Part shown: positions 34,815-47,134 of the stretch, piece after piece | How the letters are laid out: every line of letters starts with the position of its first letter | How positions within the stretch are numbered: position 1 is the first letter of the stretch | Notes under the pieces: generated by a model | Told to the model about the DNA's origin: nothing | The model's input: the letters and a program-made list of their open reading frames with translations, nothing else | Databases searched by the model: none | Made by a program: the position numbers and the translations under genes | From: Podospora bellae-mahoneyi | Lineage: Eukaryota > Ascomycota > Sordariomycetes > Sordariales > Podosporaceae | Reading direction: 5' to 3' | DNA: 64,000 bases | Assembly: GCF_035222275.1 (NCBI RefSeq) | Contig: NC_085881.1 | Coordinates: forward strand, 4,030,001-4,094,000

Positions 34815-35127
34815 ATGTTTTTTTTTCTCTGGTTGAAACTTGGGAAATGGATTTGATATCATTAGAATCATTACTTTTGGCGTTATAAAGAGTCTCAATG
34901 GATTATTTCCGTGATGCCACTTCGTACTTGTAGTTGCTCGTAATGTGAATAAATGCATATCCAACCCTAACCCGCCCCTCAAAATGGTCTGTGCCACGAG
35001 GCTCCAGAAAATTTCCAATTGCAACCTTGAGAGCCGTCTCAGAGCTTTTGGGCCGAGCGAGCTCCGGGCAAACCACTCCGATCAATCTCGAATTTCCGTC
35101 GCCCGCCGCCCGATCCCTTTCGAAGCC
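34815..35127. other. Intergenic, lsg1 to mrpl7
   Basis: 313 bp. A T tract directly after the lsg1 stop suits 3' processing. The distal half is the mrpl7 promoter and contains a telomere-repeat-like box. Confidence 0.6.
34963..34973. promoter_or_regulatory. Telomere-repeat box AACCCTAACCC upstream of mrpl7
   Basis: The 11-mer contains a full CCCTAA unit, the fungal telomere sequence, 155-165 nt upstream of the mrpl7 ATG. Tbf1/TRF-type factors bind TTAGGG-like boxes in promoters of translation genes in several fungi. The identical 11-mer also lies upstream of mis6. Confidence 0.45.
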
Positions 35128-36294
35128 ATGGCGAGCGTCCGAGCCCTGTCCCGACCGACCCGGGGTGTTTCCCTGTCTCAAATATCCCGGCAGACCTGTT
35201 CCAGACGATGGGCTTCTTCAGCCGCCGCCGAGGCGCCTCTTGAGGACCTCGAGGACTCGGCTTTGGGGGCGCCGCCATTGAGCGAGGAGGAGAAGAAGAC
35301 GTTTAGACCTTGGAAGAGGCAAGCAGACAGGAAGTTTGCTTTGCCAAGTGGGAGGTTTGTTTTTACCCCCCTCCTCCCCCCCCCCCCTCTCTACATGGCA
35401 ACAATATATTGACCTTTTGACACGACAGATACAACTACCACGCCCCCAAATACGACCGCGGCCCCCTCCACCCGGTCCAACCCCTCCCCTCCTCGGAGCC
35501 CACAGCCCGCGACTTCGTCCCCGGCCCCTTCAACCTCCCCCGCCTACGACAGACGTACCTCTCCACCGTCGCCTCCGACATCATGACGCTAACCTACAAC
35601 CACATACCCCCCGGAACACCAAAGAAGGAAACACCCCAACGTCTTCGTGAATGGGATGATTCCTCCCCCTACCACGCCAACCGCTCCCTCCGCGCCCCCC
35701 GCGGCGCGCCGGTGTTGCCGCTGCTGGAGAGGGATGTCAATTTTACGAATATACCCGAGATCAAGGAAATTACCCTCGCGGCGTACGTCCCTGCCGCGCT
35801 GCAGGACATGGACAATCTGCTTGTTGCCCGCGCGGCGCTGCTTGCTATTACGGGGGTGCTGCCCGAGATGACAAAGACACGGACTAACGTCCAGCAGTGG
35901 AAGATTCGGGCGGGGGAGTTTGCTGGGTGCAAGGTTACTGTTAGGGGGAATGAGGCGTATGAGTTTTTTGATCGGTGTGTGAATTTGGTGTTTCCGAGGA
36001 TTAAGGACTGGAGGGGGATTGAGGCTACGACGGGGGACAGCTCCGGGAATTTGGCGTGGGGGTTTACGCCCGAGGAGCTGAAGCTGTTTCCGGAGATGGA
36101 GGTTAATTTGGGGATGTATCCGCCCAAGGTGAGTACTCGGGTCTCAATTTATGATGAAGGGGTTGTGCTGACAAGAAAAATAGATGGTGCCTGGTTGCAG
36201 AGTGTACGTCAAGACTACGGCCACGTCGGATAGGCAGGCTAGGTTGCTGCTTCAAGCTATGGGGTTGCCGTTTTTTGGTGAGGTGAAGAATTAA
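35128..36294 (+). CDS. mrpl7: Mitochondrial large-subunit ribosomal protein L7 (uL5m)
   Basis: Three exons: 35128-35354, 35429-36128 and 36184-36294; 345 aa. The introns are 74 and 55 nt, the first full of C runs. The N-terminus (MASVRALSRPTRGVSLSQIS, Arg/Ser-rich, no acids) is a plausible mitochondrial presequence. The uL5 fold is seen in the second exon: ITGVLPEMTKTRTNVQQWKIR, GCKVTVRGNEAYEFFDRCVNLVFPR (given in parts) and NLAWGF. The last exon supplies MVPGCRVYVKTTATS and LLLQAMGLPF, the family C-terminus. It acts in the central protuberance of the mitoribosome. It converges with fes1, 255 bp between stops. Confidence 0.92.
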
Positions 36295-36549
36295 AGGGGG
36301 CAGAGAGGCAGAGGAAGAACTTGTACAAATACCAGTAAAAAAGTGTATAAATGTAACAACACATAGACAACCGGCAAGGTTTCTGAATCAAGAGTTTTGT
36401 TCATGTCAAGTGAGCGAAAACCACACGTCATTGAATCTGCCCGTCTTATGTCTATATTCACACGAACCCCTTCCCACCCAAAAACCCATTTTAAACCCCT
36501 CCCACAAACGCCGAGTAATGCAAAATTATTTTTGTTGATCCCCCTTCCT

Positions 36550-37227
36550 TTAAGCCTTGTTACTTGTCCTCTTGACCCGCTCCTTCAACCCCTCCATAAC
36601 CCTATCAACCCCATCCATATCTGTTGCATCTCCCACCTTTTGTTCCGCTTCATGATGACCCCCCTTGACCAGCTCCTCATGACAAACATCCAACGCAGGC
36701 TGGTAATTCCTCACCGCCGAACTCAACGCATAAACAGCCTTCCTCCTCACCCCTTCCTGCTCGTCCTCTGCCAGGATCATCTTCACCAACCTCGGCAACC
36801 CCCCCATCGCTAACAATCTCTCTTGTGACTTGATATTGTTTTGGACAGCAGTGCCGACGCACCAGGCGGCGTACTTTCTGATTTCGGGCTCCGAGTGGGA
36901 GAGGAGGGCGAGGAGGGGGGTCCAGAGGGAGAGGTTGGAGAGGTTGTTTGCGTTGTCGAGGGACTCGATGAGCTGCTCGAAGTTGTCGAAGGCGATGAGC
37001 TTATTTTCGAGGGTGGTGGTCGGGTCGTGGAGGACTTCCATTGCTGCTTTCATCAGGTCTGCGTCTGAGGGGCCGCCCATGAGGGCGGAGAGGATTTCGG
37101 GGTTGAGGTCGCTGCGGGGGGCCGGTTGGGAAGGGGGGGGGGAAGGGGCGGAGGGGTCGGCGGAGGGGTTGGAGACGGTGGAGTGCTCGATTCCCCATTT
37201 GAGGAGGTTGGTGAGGTTTTTATCCAT
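36550..37227 (-). CDS. fes1: Hsp70 nucleotide exchange factor FES1
   Basis: A single exon, 225 aa. It starts MDKNLTNLLKWGIEHS, the Fes1 N-terminal motif. A Pro/Ser linker and LNPEILSALMGGPSDADLMK follow, then armadillo repeats (NLSLWTPLLALLSHSEPEIRKYAAWCVGTAVQNN in two parts, GGLPRLVKMILAEDEQEGVRRKAVYALSSAVRNYQPAL). Fes1 releases ADP from cytosolic Hsp70 and promotes degradation of misfolded proteins; length and order match the family. No intron or retained alternative 3' exon (described in yeast FES1) is evident. The gene faces mrpl7 tail to tail. Confidence 0.95.
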   Translation of the reverse strand: MDKNLTNLLKWGIEHSTVSNPSADPSAPSPPPSQPAPRSDLNPEILSALMGGPSDADLMKAAMEVLHDPTTTLENKLIAFDNFEQLIESLDNANNLSNLSLWTPLLALLSHSEPEIRKYAAWCVGTAVQNNIKSQERLLAMGGLPRLVKMILAEDEQEGVRRKAVYALSSAVRNYQPALDVCHEELVKGGHHEAEQKVGDATDMDGVDRVMEGLKERVKRTSNKA

Positions 37228-39549
37228 TTTGTTTGAGGGGGTGGTGGTGATGATGGTGGTGGTTGAAGGCTTCGAGATGTTTGATGGAGGGGTAGTTTGC
37301 GACAGACGGTTATGGAGGGGTGATCGGGTTCAGATGTGATTTTTTGACTGACTGATATATCACCAGAACGTCTGGAAGAGAATGGGTATCTTGAAGAGTA
37401 TGCGACTGGAGAAATATGGTTGACAAAACTCGAGAATCGCAGTCTTATGGAAAAAAGTGATAGCGATATGACGCCCAAAGTTGAATCCCAATCTGTAATC
37501 TGCGATTGGCGTTCGCGAACGTTCAGGAAAATTCTATCCCGATTGGGACTAGCGCGCTTGCACGTGAGTGTCTATGAAGCTCATGATTTGTGTCCGACTG
37601 AGGCATTGGGGAGACATCACTTGATATGAATAGATTATGAAAGCCGGAGGGACTTGAACATAAGAAATATAAACCAATCTCTGCCAAGTCTTCCAGAACA
37701 AAACCTCAAGATGAGGCTCGCTGATGATACTCCATATCGTAGAAGATACGATGTCGCCGCGATGGCTCGTGCGTTTACGTGCCCCTCCACACTTTTAGAA
37801 CAAAGTGGAAAGCTGCCCCACCACTGCCCCTCATCGCCGCTCTTAACGATTTCGCCTAAGCCAAAATGAAAAAAAGGGGAAGTTGAGGACACCATAGAGA
37901 GACAGGGGAAGGCAGCCACTTTATCATTAGGAGAATCCTCTCCCATTAACATCAACCCCCTGAACTTGCACGCAATTGCTTCTCGAATCAATAATAGAGA
38001 CGTATGATTACGCAATTAGCTCCTTTTGTTTCATACCTCACCCCCCAATCGGCGCTATATCGGACAACCTCAAACTTGTTATCAAAGGGGGAGGAGCCTC
38101 ACCGACATATCTACATACTGTGTATGATGGGGACCAACCGCAATCAAATATCCAGTCTGGAATGACATCCCGTAGGACTTGTCCACCAACGGATTCCCCG
38201 GACCGGCCGAGATGCATTTCTCGGATTCTTTCTTGGACTAGCGGTGGAGTTGCTGCTTGCAGTTGCAGCTGCCCGCCGCCGCCGCCGCCTTGGACGTTAT
38301 TAGCTATCTCACAGCGTGGACCCGGTATGGCCATACAGCCGCAACGCTTCCTGCTCGGGAACAGCCACCGGGAGAAACGTCATAACGTTGTCCTTTTTTT
38401 TTTTTTTCCTTTTTCTCTTTTTTATTTCCGAAGGTGGTTGTCTGGAATGCTGTTTCGAAGCTTTTGACGGTATCAAACTGCAAGGGCATACGTATACCGC
38501 CGCTGCCCCATATTCAGATATTTTGAACGCAGCGCCCCGTGAAAGTTGTAAAAGGAGGTGCCTGCTTGGCGGTGGTGGTTTTGTGATGTTGGTGTTGAAC
38601 GGGGTGTCTCGAGAACAAGATAATGGGGCCGAGTCGTCGTCAGCCTTTTCCCCGACTTCATTTTTTCATCATGATCTTGCAGTTCATCCCATCTTTCTTT
38701 CTTCATAGGTATTACTTGATGACAGTGATAGTGGCATTATTGATTGACAGGTGGACAAGGCCACCGCCTCGGGAAAACACACCGTGCAGATACCTTGCCG
38801 CCTCCCCGCGTTGTGGCAACAGGTGCCAAGCGAAGCTGGGTCCATGAGGTCGCCGCACCGTATGGGTTGTGCCACGTACGGTATTGTGCTCACATAGCTC
38901 AACAACAGGTTGACAACTGGGAGAGCTGCGTAATTGTTGGTGAAGGTGGCTGGCTGCCTCGAGGACCTACAGAGAGAGTTACCTCTACTGTCGACGGGAC
39001 GGGATTGAGAGATGGAGAGACAAAGCGTTAGAATAGAAATAGATAGTTACAACTCCAAATATTCACAAGCTGTCAGCCCAGCCACATCAGTGACGAAGCA
39101 GACAACCAGGCCAGATTTGTTAAAGCGGCAAGTCGATCCCTTGTTTCTGCCAAATTAGGCGGTCTCGACTTGCCAGTGCCAGTTGATTTTATGTAGGCAG
39201 TCAGACAGGCAGTGGGTTGGAAGCAGCTGTGACATCGTTGCAGGGGGGGACAGGGCCTTCCTTCGTCAGCGTGTGTGTGTGTCGCTCCACCCACCAGTCT
39301 CTCCTGGAGCGCTGGGGACTGGGGAGGGGGGGAGGAACCAAGACCCAAGCACTGACCTTAAATTCACCTCCCCTTTCCAACCTCGCGCCGCGGGAACCCA
39401 TCTTTTTCCACTCTCCGCCTCTGCATCTGTCTCCGACAACCCATAACCATCCATCAACCTCCTGCTCTTGACGATCCGGGAATCGCGCAAGCTGATTATT
39501 GACTTTTCACCTTCAAACTTTTTCGTCTACAAGCAAATAATCTATCAAA
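37228..39549. other. Intergenic, fes1 and actin upstream regions
   Basis: 2.3 kb between fes1 (minus) and actin (plus), so it contains both promoters. It includes a T tract at 38394-38407, a G-rich patch near 39240 and a pyrimidine-rich stretch at 39365-39540 leading to the actin ATG. Frames here are short and without motifs. I see no gene. Confidence 0.55.
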
Positions 39550-41180
<1,631 letters not shown>

Positions 41181-41620
41181 GGTATTTTCTCCTCAATTCC
41201 CCTCTTAACGGGCTGATGACTGACCGCCTCATAGCATAGGGTGTGGCAGCTTCCCGGATCGTCGCCAGGCAGCGGTGACCTTTTGCTCTACTAGAGACCC
41301 CAGCGGCGGCAGCGGCATGAGGCATTACTATGGCGTCGGGCTTGTATCTCGTGGACGAGACTCCTATTTACAAAAAGTTTGGACGCTGGTCAGGGGACGG
41401 TGGGCGTCTGTTCTCGGACGACACGGTAATTATCAGTCTCTGTGTTTCCTGGGCGGGCGGGTACGATTGTGCGGGGGCAGCGCGTGGTACAAGTAGACCG
41501 TAAAGGTTGATGAAGCACTTTTTTTTACTTTTTTTATTGCACTAGCCATTGGGTGAATTTAGTTGTTTTTTTTCCGCTATCCTGTGGCTGTCTGTGTAAG
41601 AAGACGATAAAACAAGTTGA
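41181..41620. other. Convergent 3' region, actin and GGQ protein
   Basis: 440 bp between facing stop codons, with T runs near 41520-41570. No coding frame supported. Confidence 0.6.
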
Positions 41621-42445
41621 TTATGGTTGGCTTGCCCTTGAGTATGGATTGTCTTGTTTATTTTGTATGACTGCTTGTCTGTCCACAGGTGGTTCTTTTA
41701 GATCATGACCGTTGCTGTGGACTTTTACCGTCTCCGACTTGGTGCCAGGTGTCTCTATTTCGTTGGACTCGTCGTGATATTCCTCATCTACAACCTCCCA
41801 CTCGAACTCCTCCTCGTCCACTTCCTCTCCCTCTTGAACCTCTTTTGTCTCTGGCAAAGTCAACCCGGCAGCCCTGGCCTTTTCCTCAGCCAGTTTCCTG
41901 TGTTTTCTTCGGGATTTTTTTGCGGCACTATCGGCCCTTTTCTTCTTGACGCTGCCCACGATGGCGACCCGGGACTGGGAACCGTTGTAGAGCTCGTCGA
42001 GGCGCTCGGCGAGGATGTCGCGGGCTATCTTGCGGTTTTGGGAGCGGGAGCGGGTGGCTTGGCACTTGATTACGATGTTAGTTGGGAGGTGTTTTATCTG
42101 GACGGCCGAGTTGGTTTTGTTCTGTTTTCAGTTGCGGTTTGTGTTAGTGGTGGTGCGATTGGGTTTGGAGAGAGGGGGGTGAGTTTGGGGGGAGGGTATA
42201 TAACGCACGATTTTCTGACCACCCGGGCCTGACCCCTTAAGGAAGGACTCTTCGATTTCGGATTCGGGGGGTGGTTTAGGTCTTGAAGGCATCTGTTTGC
42301 GGGATATGGTTTTCTTGTTTTGGTTGGGGGGGGTGGTGTGGAAGTGTGCGGGTATTGCTACTGCTGTTGTTGTTGGTGGGAGGGGATGGCAACGGGTGAG
42401 GAGGTGGCATGGTTGGTGGCGGAGGAAAGCTCGTAGGGAAAACAT
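41621..42445 (-). CDS. Mitochondrial class I release-factor-like GGQ protein (Rso55/MTRFR type)
   Basis: Two exons: 42445-42209 and 42121-41621, with an 87-nt intron (GTGCGT...CAG); 245 aa. The first about 45 residues are basic and hydroxylated (MFSLRAFLRHQPCHLLTR), a likely mitochondrial presequence. The motif GSGPGGQKINKTNSAVQ spans the splice (GGQ at 75-77) and is the peptidyl-tRNA hydrolysis loop of RF-1 domain proteins. There is no stop-codon recognition domain, so it is the short rescue-type member. ATRSRSQNRKIARDILAERL and a Lys/Arg-rich helix (about 150-185) continue the family pattern. The C-terminal 60 residues are acidic. The human counterpart acts in rescue of stalled mitoribosomes. 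Confidence 0.88.
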
Positions 42446-42835
42446 TGTGGCTGTAAACTGGAGGGATGGTTGAAGCTATACTCATGTCTGTAAGTGCTGG
42501 CTGTTGACGGCGTCACCAATCCATCCCCGTGTCGCGACGCAGATAAGGAATTATGGAGTTGCCTTGTGGCTTATCGAGAATTGGCCAATCAGCCATACCC
42601 ACCCAGTTAAATGGCCGATACTTCCGCCCCGACTTTAACTGACCGCCGCCGCCCGCCGCGACCCCCTGAACCGTCGCGCTTCTGGAACCTTGCCCAGTCC
42701 AGGAATTAATTCCCAAAAAGTTGCAACTTTTGCGACAACACACCACACCACACCACCATTCACCGTATTTCGCAAAGTTCAGCAGAGAAGAATAGGAAAA
42801 CAAAAAAAAAAAAAAAAAAAAAAAAAACCGCCAAA
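42446..42835. promoter_or_regulatory. Divergent intergenic region, GGQ protein / SPT small subunit
   Basis: 390 bp between two start codons pointing apart. Its right end is a 26-nt A run that forms the immediate leader of the small-subunit gene. Confidence 0.6.
42802..42827 (+). promoter_or_regulatory. 26-nt poly(A) leader 8 nt before a start codon
   Basis: An uninterrupted A26 run, then CCGCCAAA, then ATG. If transcription starts upstream, the mRNA carries a poly(A) 5' leader, which can bind poly(A)-binding protein or affect scanning. Confidence 0.6.
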
Positions 42836-43258
42836 ATGACAACAATGAACAACTACCGCCCCCCCACGGCAGAGGAAAAACTCACCATGTCTCCCATCGA
42901 CAGGCTGAGCAAGTGGCTGGAGCTCAAGATTTACCAGCTCGAGGTGACGATGAGCGTGTACATGTTTACGCCGATGGAGAAGTTTATTTTTTGTACGTCC
43001 GGACACACGCACCTCTCCCTCCCGTTGGGTGGTTTGCTAATTGAAGGAAAATGAATGTTAGACTCGATCCTGTTCCTCCTGACCAGCCTGACGCTCATCG
43101 CGACGGTCTTGTATCTCCCCCATCACATCGCCTTCATAGTGGGGAGGGCGTGGTTTTATATGCATGGGGAGGTGCCGGTGGATGCGGTAGAGAAGGTGAC
43201 GAGTTCGACGTTGGGGAAGGTTGCGGAGGTGACGGCTGGGGTTGTGAAGGAGCTCTAA
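42836..43258 (+). CDS. Small subunit of serine palmitoyltransferase (ssSPT-like)
   Basis: Two exons: 42836-42992 and 43062-43258, with a 69-nt intron (GTACGT...TAG); 117 aa. The pattern WLELKIYQLEVTMSVYMFTPMEKFIF followed directly by a hydrophobic segment (SILFLLTSLTLIATVLYL) and PHHI is that of ssSPT proteins: human ssSPTa has YYQYLLVTALYMLEPWE, a membrane helix and MPQHI at the same spacing. These proteins bind the Lcb1/Lcb2 heterodimer in the ER membrane and raise the activity of the first step of sphingolipid synthesis. A C-terminal extension of about 45 residues is predicted to be polar. The intron falls just before the membrane helix. It converges with elp2. Confidence 0.85.
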
Positions 43259-43733
43259 GCTGGTGGAGGACAGGGGCCGGGAATGGTTCGGGGACCTGCT
43301 CGAGACACAGGTTTTCGGTGGCGGTTTCTGGTATGGTGGGCCAAAAGCAGCGATCGGAGGGTCTGGTTGCTGTAGGCCTGGAGGGCTAGGTGATGATAAG
43401 TTGGGGATGGACGACTAATGCGGTTGGGATGTGACAGTAATGATTGGGAATACGGAACGGTCAATTATCGGTGGTGCTGTTGGGTGGTGTACGCAATTCA
43501 CACGACATACATAAGGGGAGAATGATTGGATTAATTGGGCGTTTTATGGGCAGGCATAGCAGGCGGTCATATAGTAATTTGGAAGGGGATGAACAGGTGC
43601 ATACAGATAGATGCCTTGGACGGCGGTGCACATAAACATATCATACCAACAAATAAACTTAACACCACGGATATCAACGTGTTCTATAGTAACACTTTAA
43701 TCATGACTTTTTCATTCACATCTACCTTCTAGT
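43259..43733. other. Convergent 3' region, ssSPT and elp2
   Basis: 475 bp between facing stop codons. No coding frame or structured element recognised. Confidence 0.6.
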
Positions 43734-46264
43734 CTAAACCTCCACCTCATATATCCTCAACGAACCATCCTCACCCGCAATCGCCAGCTCCCTCTTCTTC
43801 TCATCTTGCTCAGCCGTCTTCGGCCTCCAAGCAAGCTGCACCACCGTCCCCGGCAACCGGAGCCCCTTATCCAACACGGCCTTCCTCACCACCTCCACCT
43901 TTCCCTCTTTAGCAACACCCAAAGTAACAAGCATGACCCTCCCCGCCTCGGTCCCCACAGCCAAAACCATCTTGCCCTCTGTTGTCATCTCGGGCAGGAA
44001 ATCCACCGCAGTAACCGGCTCCCCCTCCTTCATCTCCCCCCCCAGCCCAAACTCTTTGTTTTCCCCAACCCAAAACCGAACAAGCTTATCCCTCCCCGCC
44101 GTCGCAAAAACCCTTTTTTTCTCCTCAGCAGGCCCCCAGGCACAGTCAAGAATCATCCTCGAATGCCCCTTTTGCATCTGCTGCACAAGCTCATACCCCG
44201 TGCCGCTCCTCCCCCAAACAACCCACTGCCTATCCCTCCCCACGCTCAAAAGCAGCTCATCATCCCCCGAGAACCTCACCCTCGCCACGGTCAGGGAATG
44301 AGCCTGCAGCGGCGGGCGTAGCTCAGTCCACTTGTCTGTTTCGAACAGCCTAATCACGGCGTGGTTGAGAGACGAGGCTTTGCAGGCTGAGGCGATGATT
44401 TTCCCGTCGTGGGAGGAGCACAGACAGGAAATCTCATACCCGTGACCGTAAAGCTTTTCCACTTCTGGCCAGAGGGTGTGCCGCGAGAGGTTTTCTTCGA
44501 AGGGGGGGTGGGTGGTTGTTGCTTCGAGGGCGGCCGGGATGGTGAAGTTGCTTTGGGAGAGGACGCCTTCTTCTTCTTCTTGGGATTCAGGTTGCCGTTC
44601 GGAGGAGGTGTTGTCAATTGCCTTGTTGGACAGACCCAACACTGGCATGTCTGCCGCATCAGGGGCGGAGGACATGTCGATTTTGGAGTTTGTCAGGCAA
44701 GAAAGCATCTTAGCCACCGCCCTTGGCTCGGTGAACACCCTCATCAGCTTTTCGTCTGCCCCCGAGACGAAGGAGGATGTCGGACCCAGGGTGGCGATGC
44801 AGTTGAGGTCGTAGCCGTGGATTTGCGGGCGGGACATCTCGTGCCAAGAGCCAGAGGAGGAAGAGTCGGTGCCGTTGCCTGTCCACTGGGCGTGGAGGCG
44901 GGTGGTTTGGTCGGACGAGGTGGACAAGAGGTAGGTGCCGTCTTGGGACCAGGAGAGGCCCGTCACGGCGCGGGTGTGGCCCGAGATGGCGTAGGTTTGC
45001 TGCCAGGCGTCGTCGGAGGGGTTGTAATCCCATCGGCGCCAGCTGCCGGTGCGGCCGAGGGTGATGACGGTTGTCCCTGCGGGGGACCAGAGGCCTGTCC
45101 AGAAGCCGCCGATGCTGCCTGTTGCTGTTGTGGCGCCCTTTTCGCGGCTGACTTCTCCCAGGCGGGCGCCCGTGATCCAGATGCCGGATTCGGGGTCGGA
45201 TTCCCAGATGGAGAGGGAGTTGTCGGCCGAGGCGGAGAGGAGGAGGAGTTTACCGTCTGCGGTTCGGGACCAGCGGGCCGTGTAGATCCAGTCTTCGTGT
45301 CCGAGCAGCAGGGCTTCGAACATGACGCAGTATTTCGTGCCGCCGGCTGAGATCTGGTGGATTTTGTTTCCCGGTGTCAGGGAGACTGACAGGTCCAGTC
45401 CGGTGGCATTGTTGAGGGCTGAGAGAGCCGTCCCTTGGTGAAGCCTCCAGAGACGGACATACTTGTCTTGACTGGCCGAGGCAAGCAGTAGATCACTCCC
45501 CGCCTCTGTCTTTTCCTTGATGAAATCCAGAGACCGCACCCAGTTTCCATGCCCTGGCAGGGTAGCCTGCAGTGTGAACTCCAAATCTGAAGCACCAGCT
45601 GTGAATATCTGAACCGCATTTGTCGTCCCCACCACAGCCAGCACAATTCCGTTTGCTTCATCATCCAGCGGGCTCAGCGCCAGAGCCAATGGTATGAATT
45701 TCTTGGTCGTCTTGACAGACTGGAGAAGCTTGAACGGCTCCTCGTTCGCAGCCGAATCGTGAGCCCATATTCTGACAGTCGCATCTGCCGCCCCGGTAGC
45801 GAATATCCTCTTCGTCGGAGCCCCAGCAGGCGTCACTCCCAAAGCCGCAATGCAATTGATAGGCTCCGCATGCCCCTCCACAGCCTGCAAATACGAAGCT
45901 GTAGCATCTCGAGGGCTCACGCTCCAGGCACGAACAACCTTGTCGTCTCCTCCGCTGATCAAGATAGTCTTGTCGTCACCCTCGAGTCTGGGGAGAAACT
46001 TGACGGCTTTGACATGGCCGGTGTGCTGGCTGAGTATGCTTGAGATACCTCTTGGGTTCTGTATACACCATCAGTTTCTTGCTCACACAACCCCTATGTT
46101 AGGGTAGGAAAGAGAAAACATACTTGAGGATTCCACAAACAAACATTCGCATCCGACCCGAAAGCCACCACCCCCTCGGCGCTCCAGTCAGAGGCGGCAG
46201 AGTACCTGTTTGCTCCCGCGGCCAGATAGCTGCTGTCTGCTCGTATCGTCTCTGTGTCGGCCAT
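43734..46264 (-). CDS. elp2: Elongator complex subunit 2 (ELP2), WD40 protein
   Basis: Two exons: 46264-46124 and 46058-43734, with a 65-nt intron (GTATGT...CAG); 821 aa. The first exon gives MADTETIRADSSYLAAGANR and the family-typical GSDANVCLWNPQ; the second continues HTGHVKAVKFLP. WD40 repeats cover the whole length in two propellers (LISGGDDKVVRAWSV, LLASASQDKYVRLWRL, LLLSASADNSLSIWES, YLLSTSSDQTTRLHAQW, VFATAGRDKLVRFW). Conserved Elp2 signatures include HGYDLNCIA and FVSGADEKLMRVF in the middle. Elp2 is a scaffold of the six-subunit Elongator complex that builds the cm5/mcm5 side chain on wobble uridine 34 of tRNAs. It is head to head with urm1. Confidence 0.95.
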
Positions 46265-46577
46265 TTTTTTATATAAATTTTTCGTCTCTGTCGTATAGTG
46301 AGAGGCGTGATTTCACATGAACTGTTTCGAGAGAAGGGAAGGCAGATGTGAGAAATGGAGGACTGTGATTGGTCGAAATGTCAGGGTTGGGAAGGTTTTT
46401 TGGAGGACAGTGAGCAAGAAAGTGTGGGGTAGCTTTCTTTTGAGTGTGAAACCTTGAGGGGGAATGATTCAATTTGATATGATTCAACTTCTGAAGGGTT
46501 GATATTACAACTGGTTTTCACGGTTTTTGTTCTCCATTTTATTTCAACAACTGAGGCTACATAGCAACATCATCAAA
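46265..46577. promoter_or_regulatory. Shared divergent promoter region elp2/urm1
   Basis: Only 313 bp separate the two ATGs, so a bidirectional promoter is likely. An AT-rich stretch lies directly next to the elp2 ATG (46265-46280). Confidence 0.7.
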
Positions 46578-47068
46578 ATGGCACCAGAACCAGAGACCAT
46601 GCCCATCTCGGTGGATTTCCTGTAAGCCCCTCTCAGTCTTCTTCGGCTACTGGTTTGATATCACCACCACATACCATCTCTCATCGTAGAGTTGTTAATC
46701 ATTTTTCATGATACTGACATTCACACAGAGGCGGCCTAGACACCCTCTTCTCCAACAAAACATCCCACGCCATCTCCCTCCCCCTCCTCAACCCCTCCGA
46801 CTCCTCCCCCGCCAACGTCGGCTTCCTAATCTCATACCTCGTCAAGCACCACCTCAAGCACCCAAGGACAGAATTTTTCGTGCAAGACGACGGTCACTTG
46901 TAAGTGTTCCTGTTTTCCTTTGAACAGGCCGAGCGCAACTAACAAACCAGAACACCCGGCATACTGGTCCTCATCAACGAGGCAGACTGGGAACTCGAAG
47001 GGGAAGAAGAATGCGAGCTCAAGGCAGGGGATAAAGTTGTTTTTGTCTCGACCATGCACGGTGGTTAG
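46578..47068 (+). CDS. urm1: Ubiquitin-related modifier 1 (URM1)
   Basis: Three exons: 46578-46621 (44 nt), 46729-46899 and 46951-47068; 110 aa. It reads [19 protein letters not shown] at the first splice, then [19 protein letters not shown], and in the last exon [17 protein letters not shown] and STMHGG followed at once by a stop. The terminal Gly-Gly is the essential activation site. The length and beta-grasp pattern match Urm1. It is a sulphur carrier, thiocarboxylated by Uba4, that delivers sulphur for 2-thiolation of tRNA wobble uridine and also conjugates to lysines under oxidative stress. Its stop lies 66 bp from the mis6 stop. Confidence 0.96.
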
Positions 47069-47134
47069 ACCTCAGTTATTTTTAACCAAACACAAGAATG
47101 ATACCCATCCATCAACAAGCACATCCCTTTCCCC

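Noticed and set aside
32715-35024. Long antisense frames (334 and 354 codons) opposite lsg1
   Set aside because: Shadows of the lsg1 exons; no independent motif.
44409-45350. 313-codon Gly/Val-rich frame antisense to elp2
   Set aside because: Shadow of the WD40 exon.
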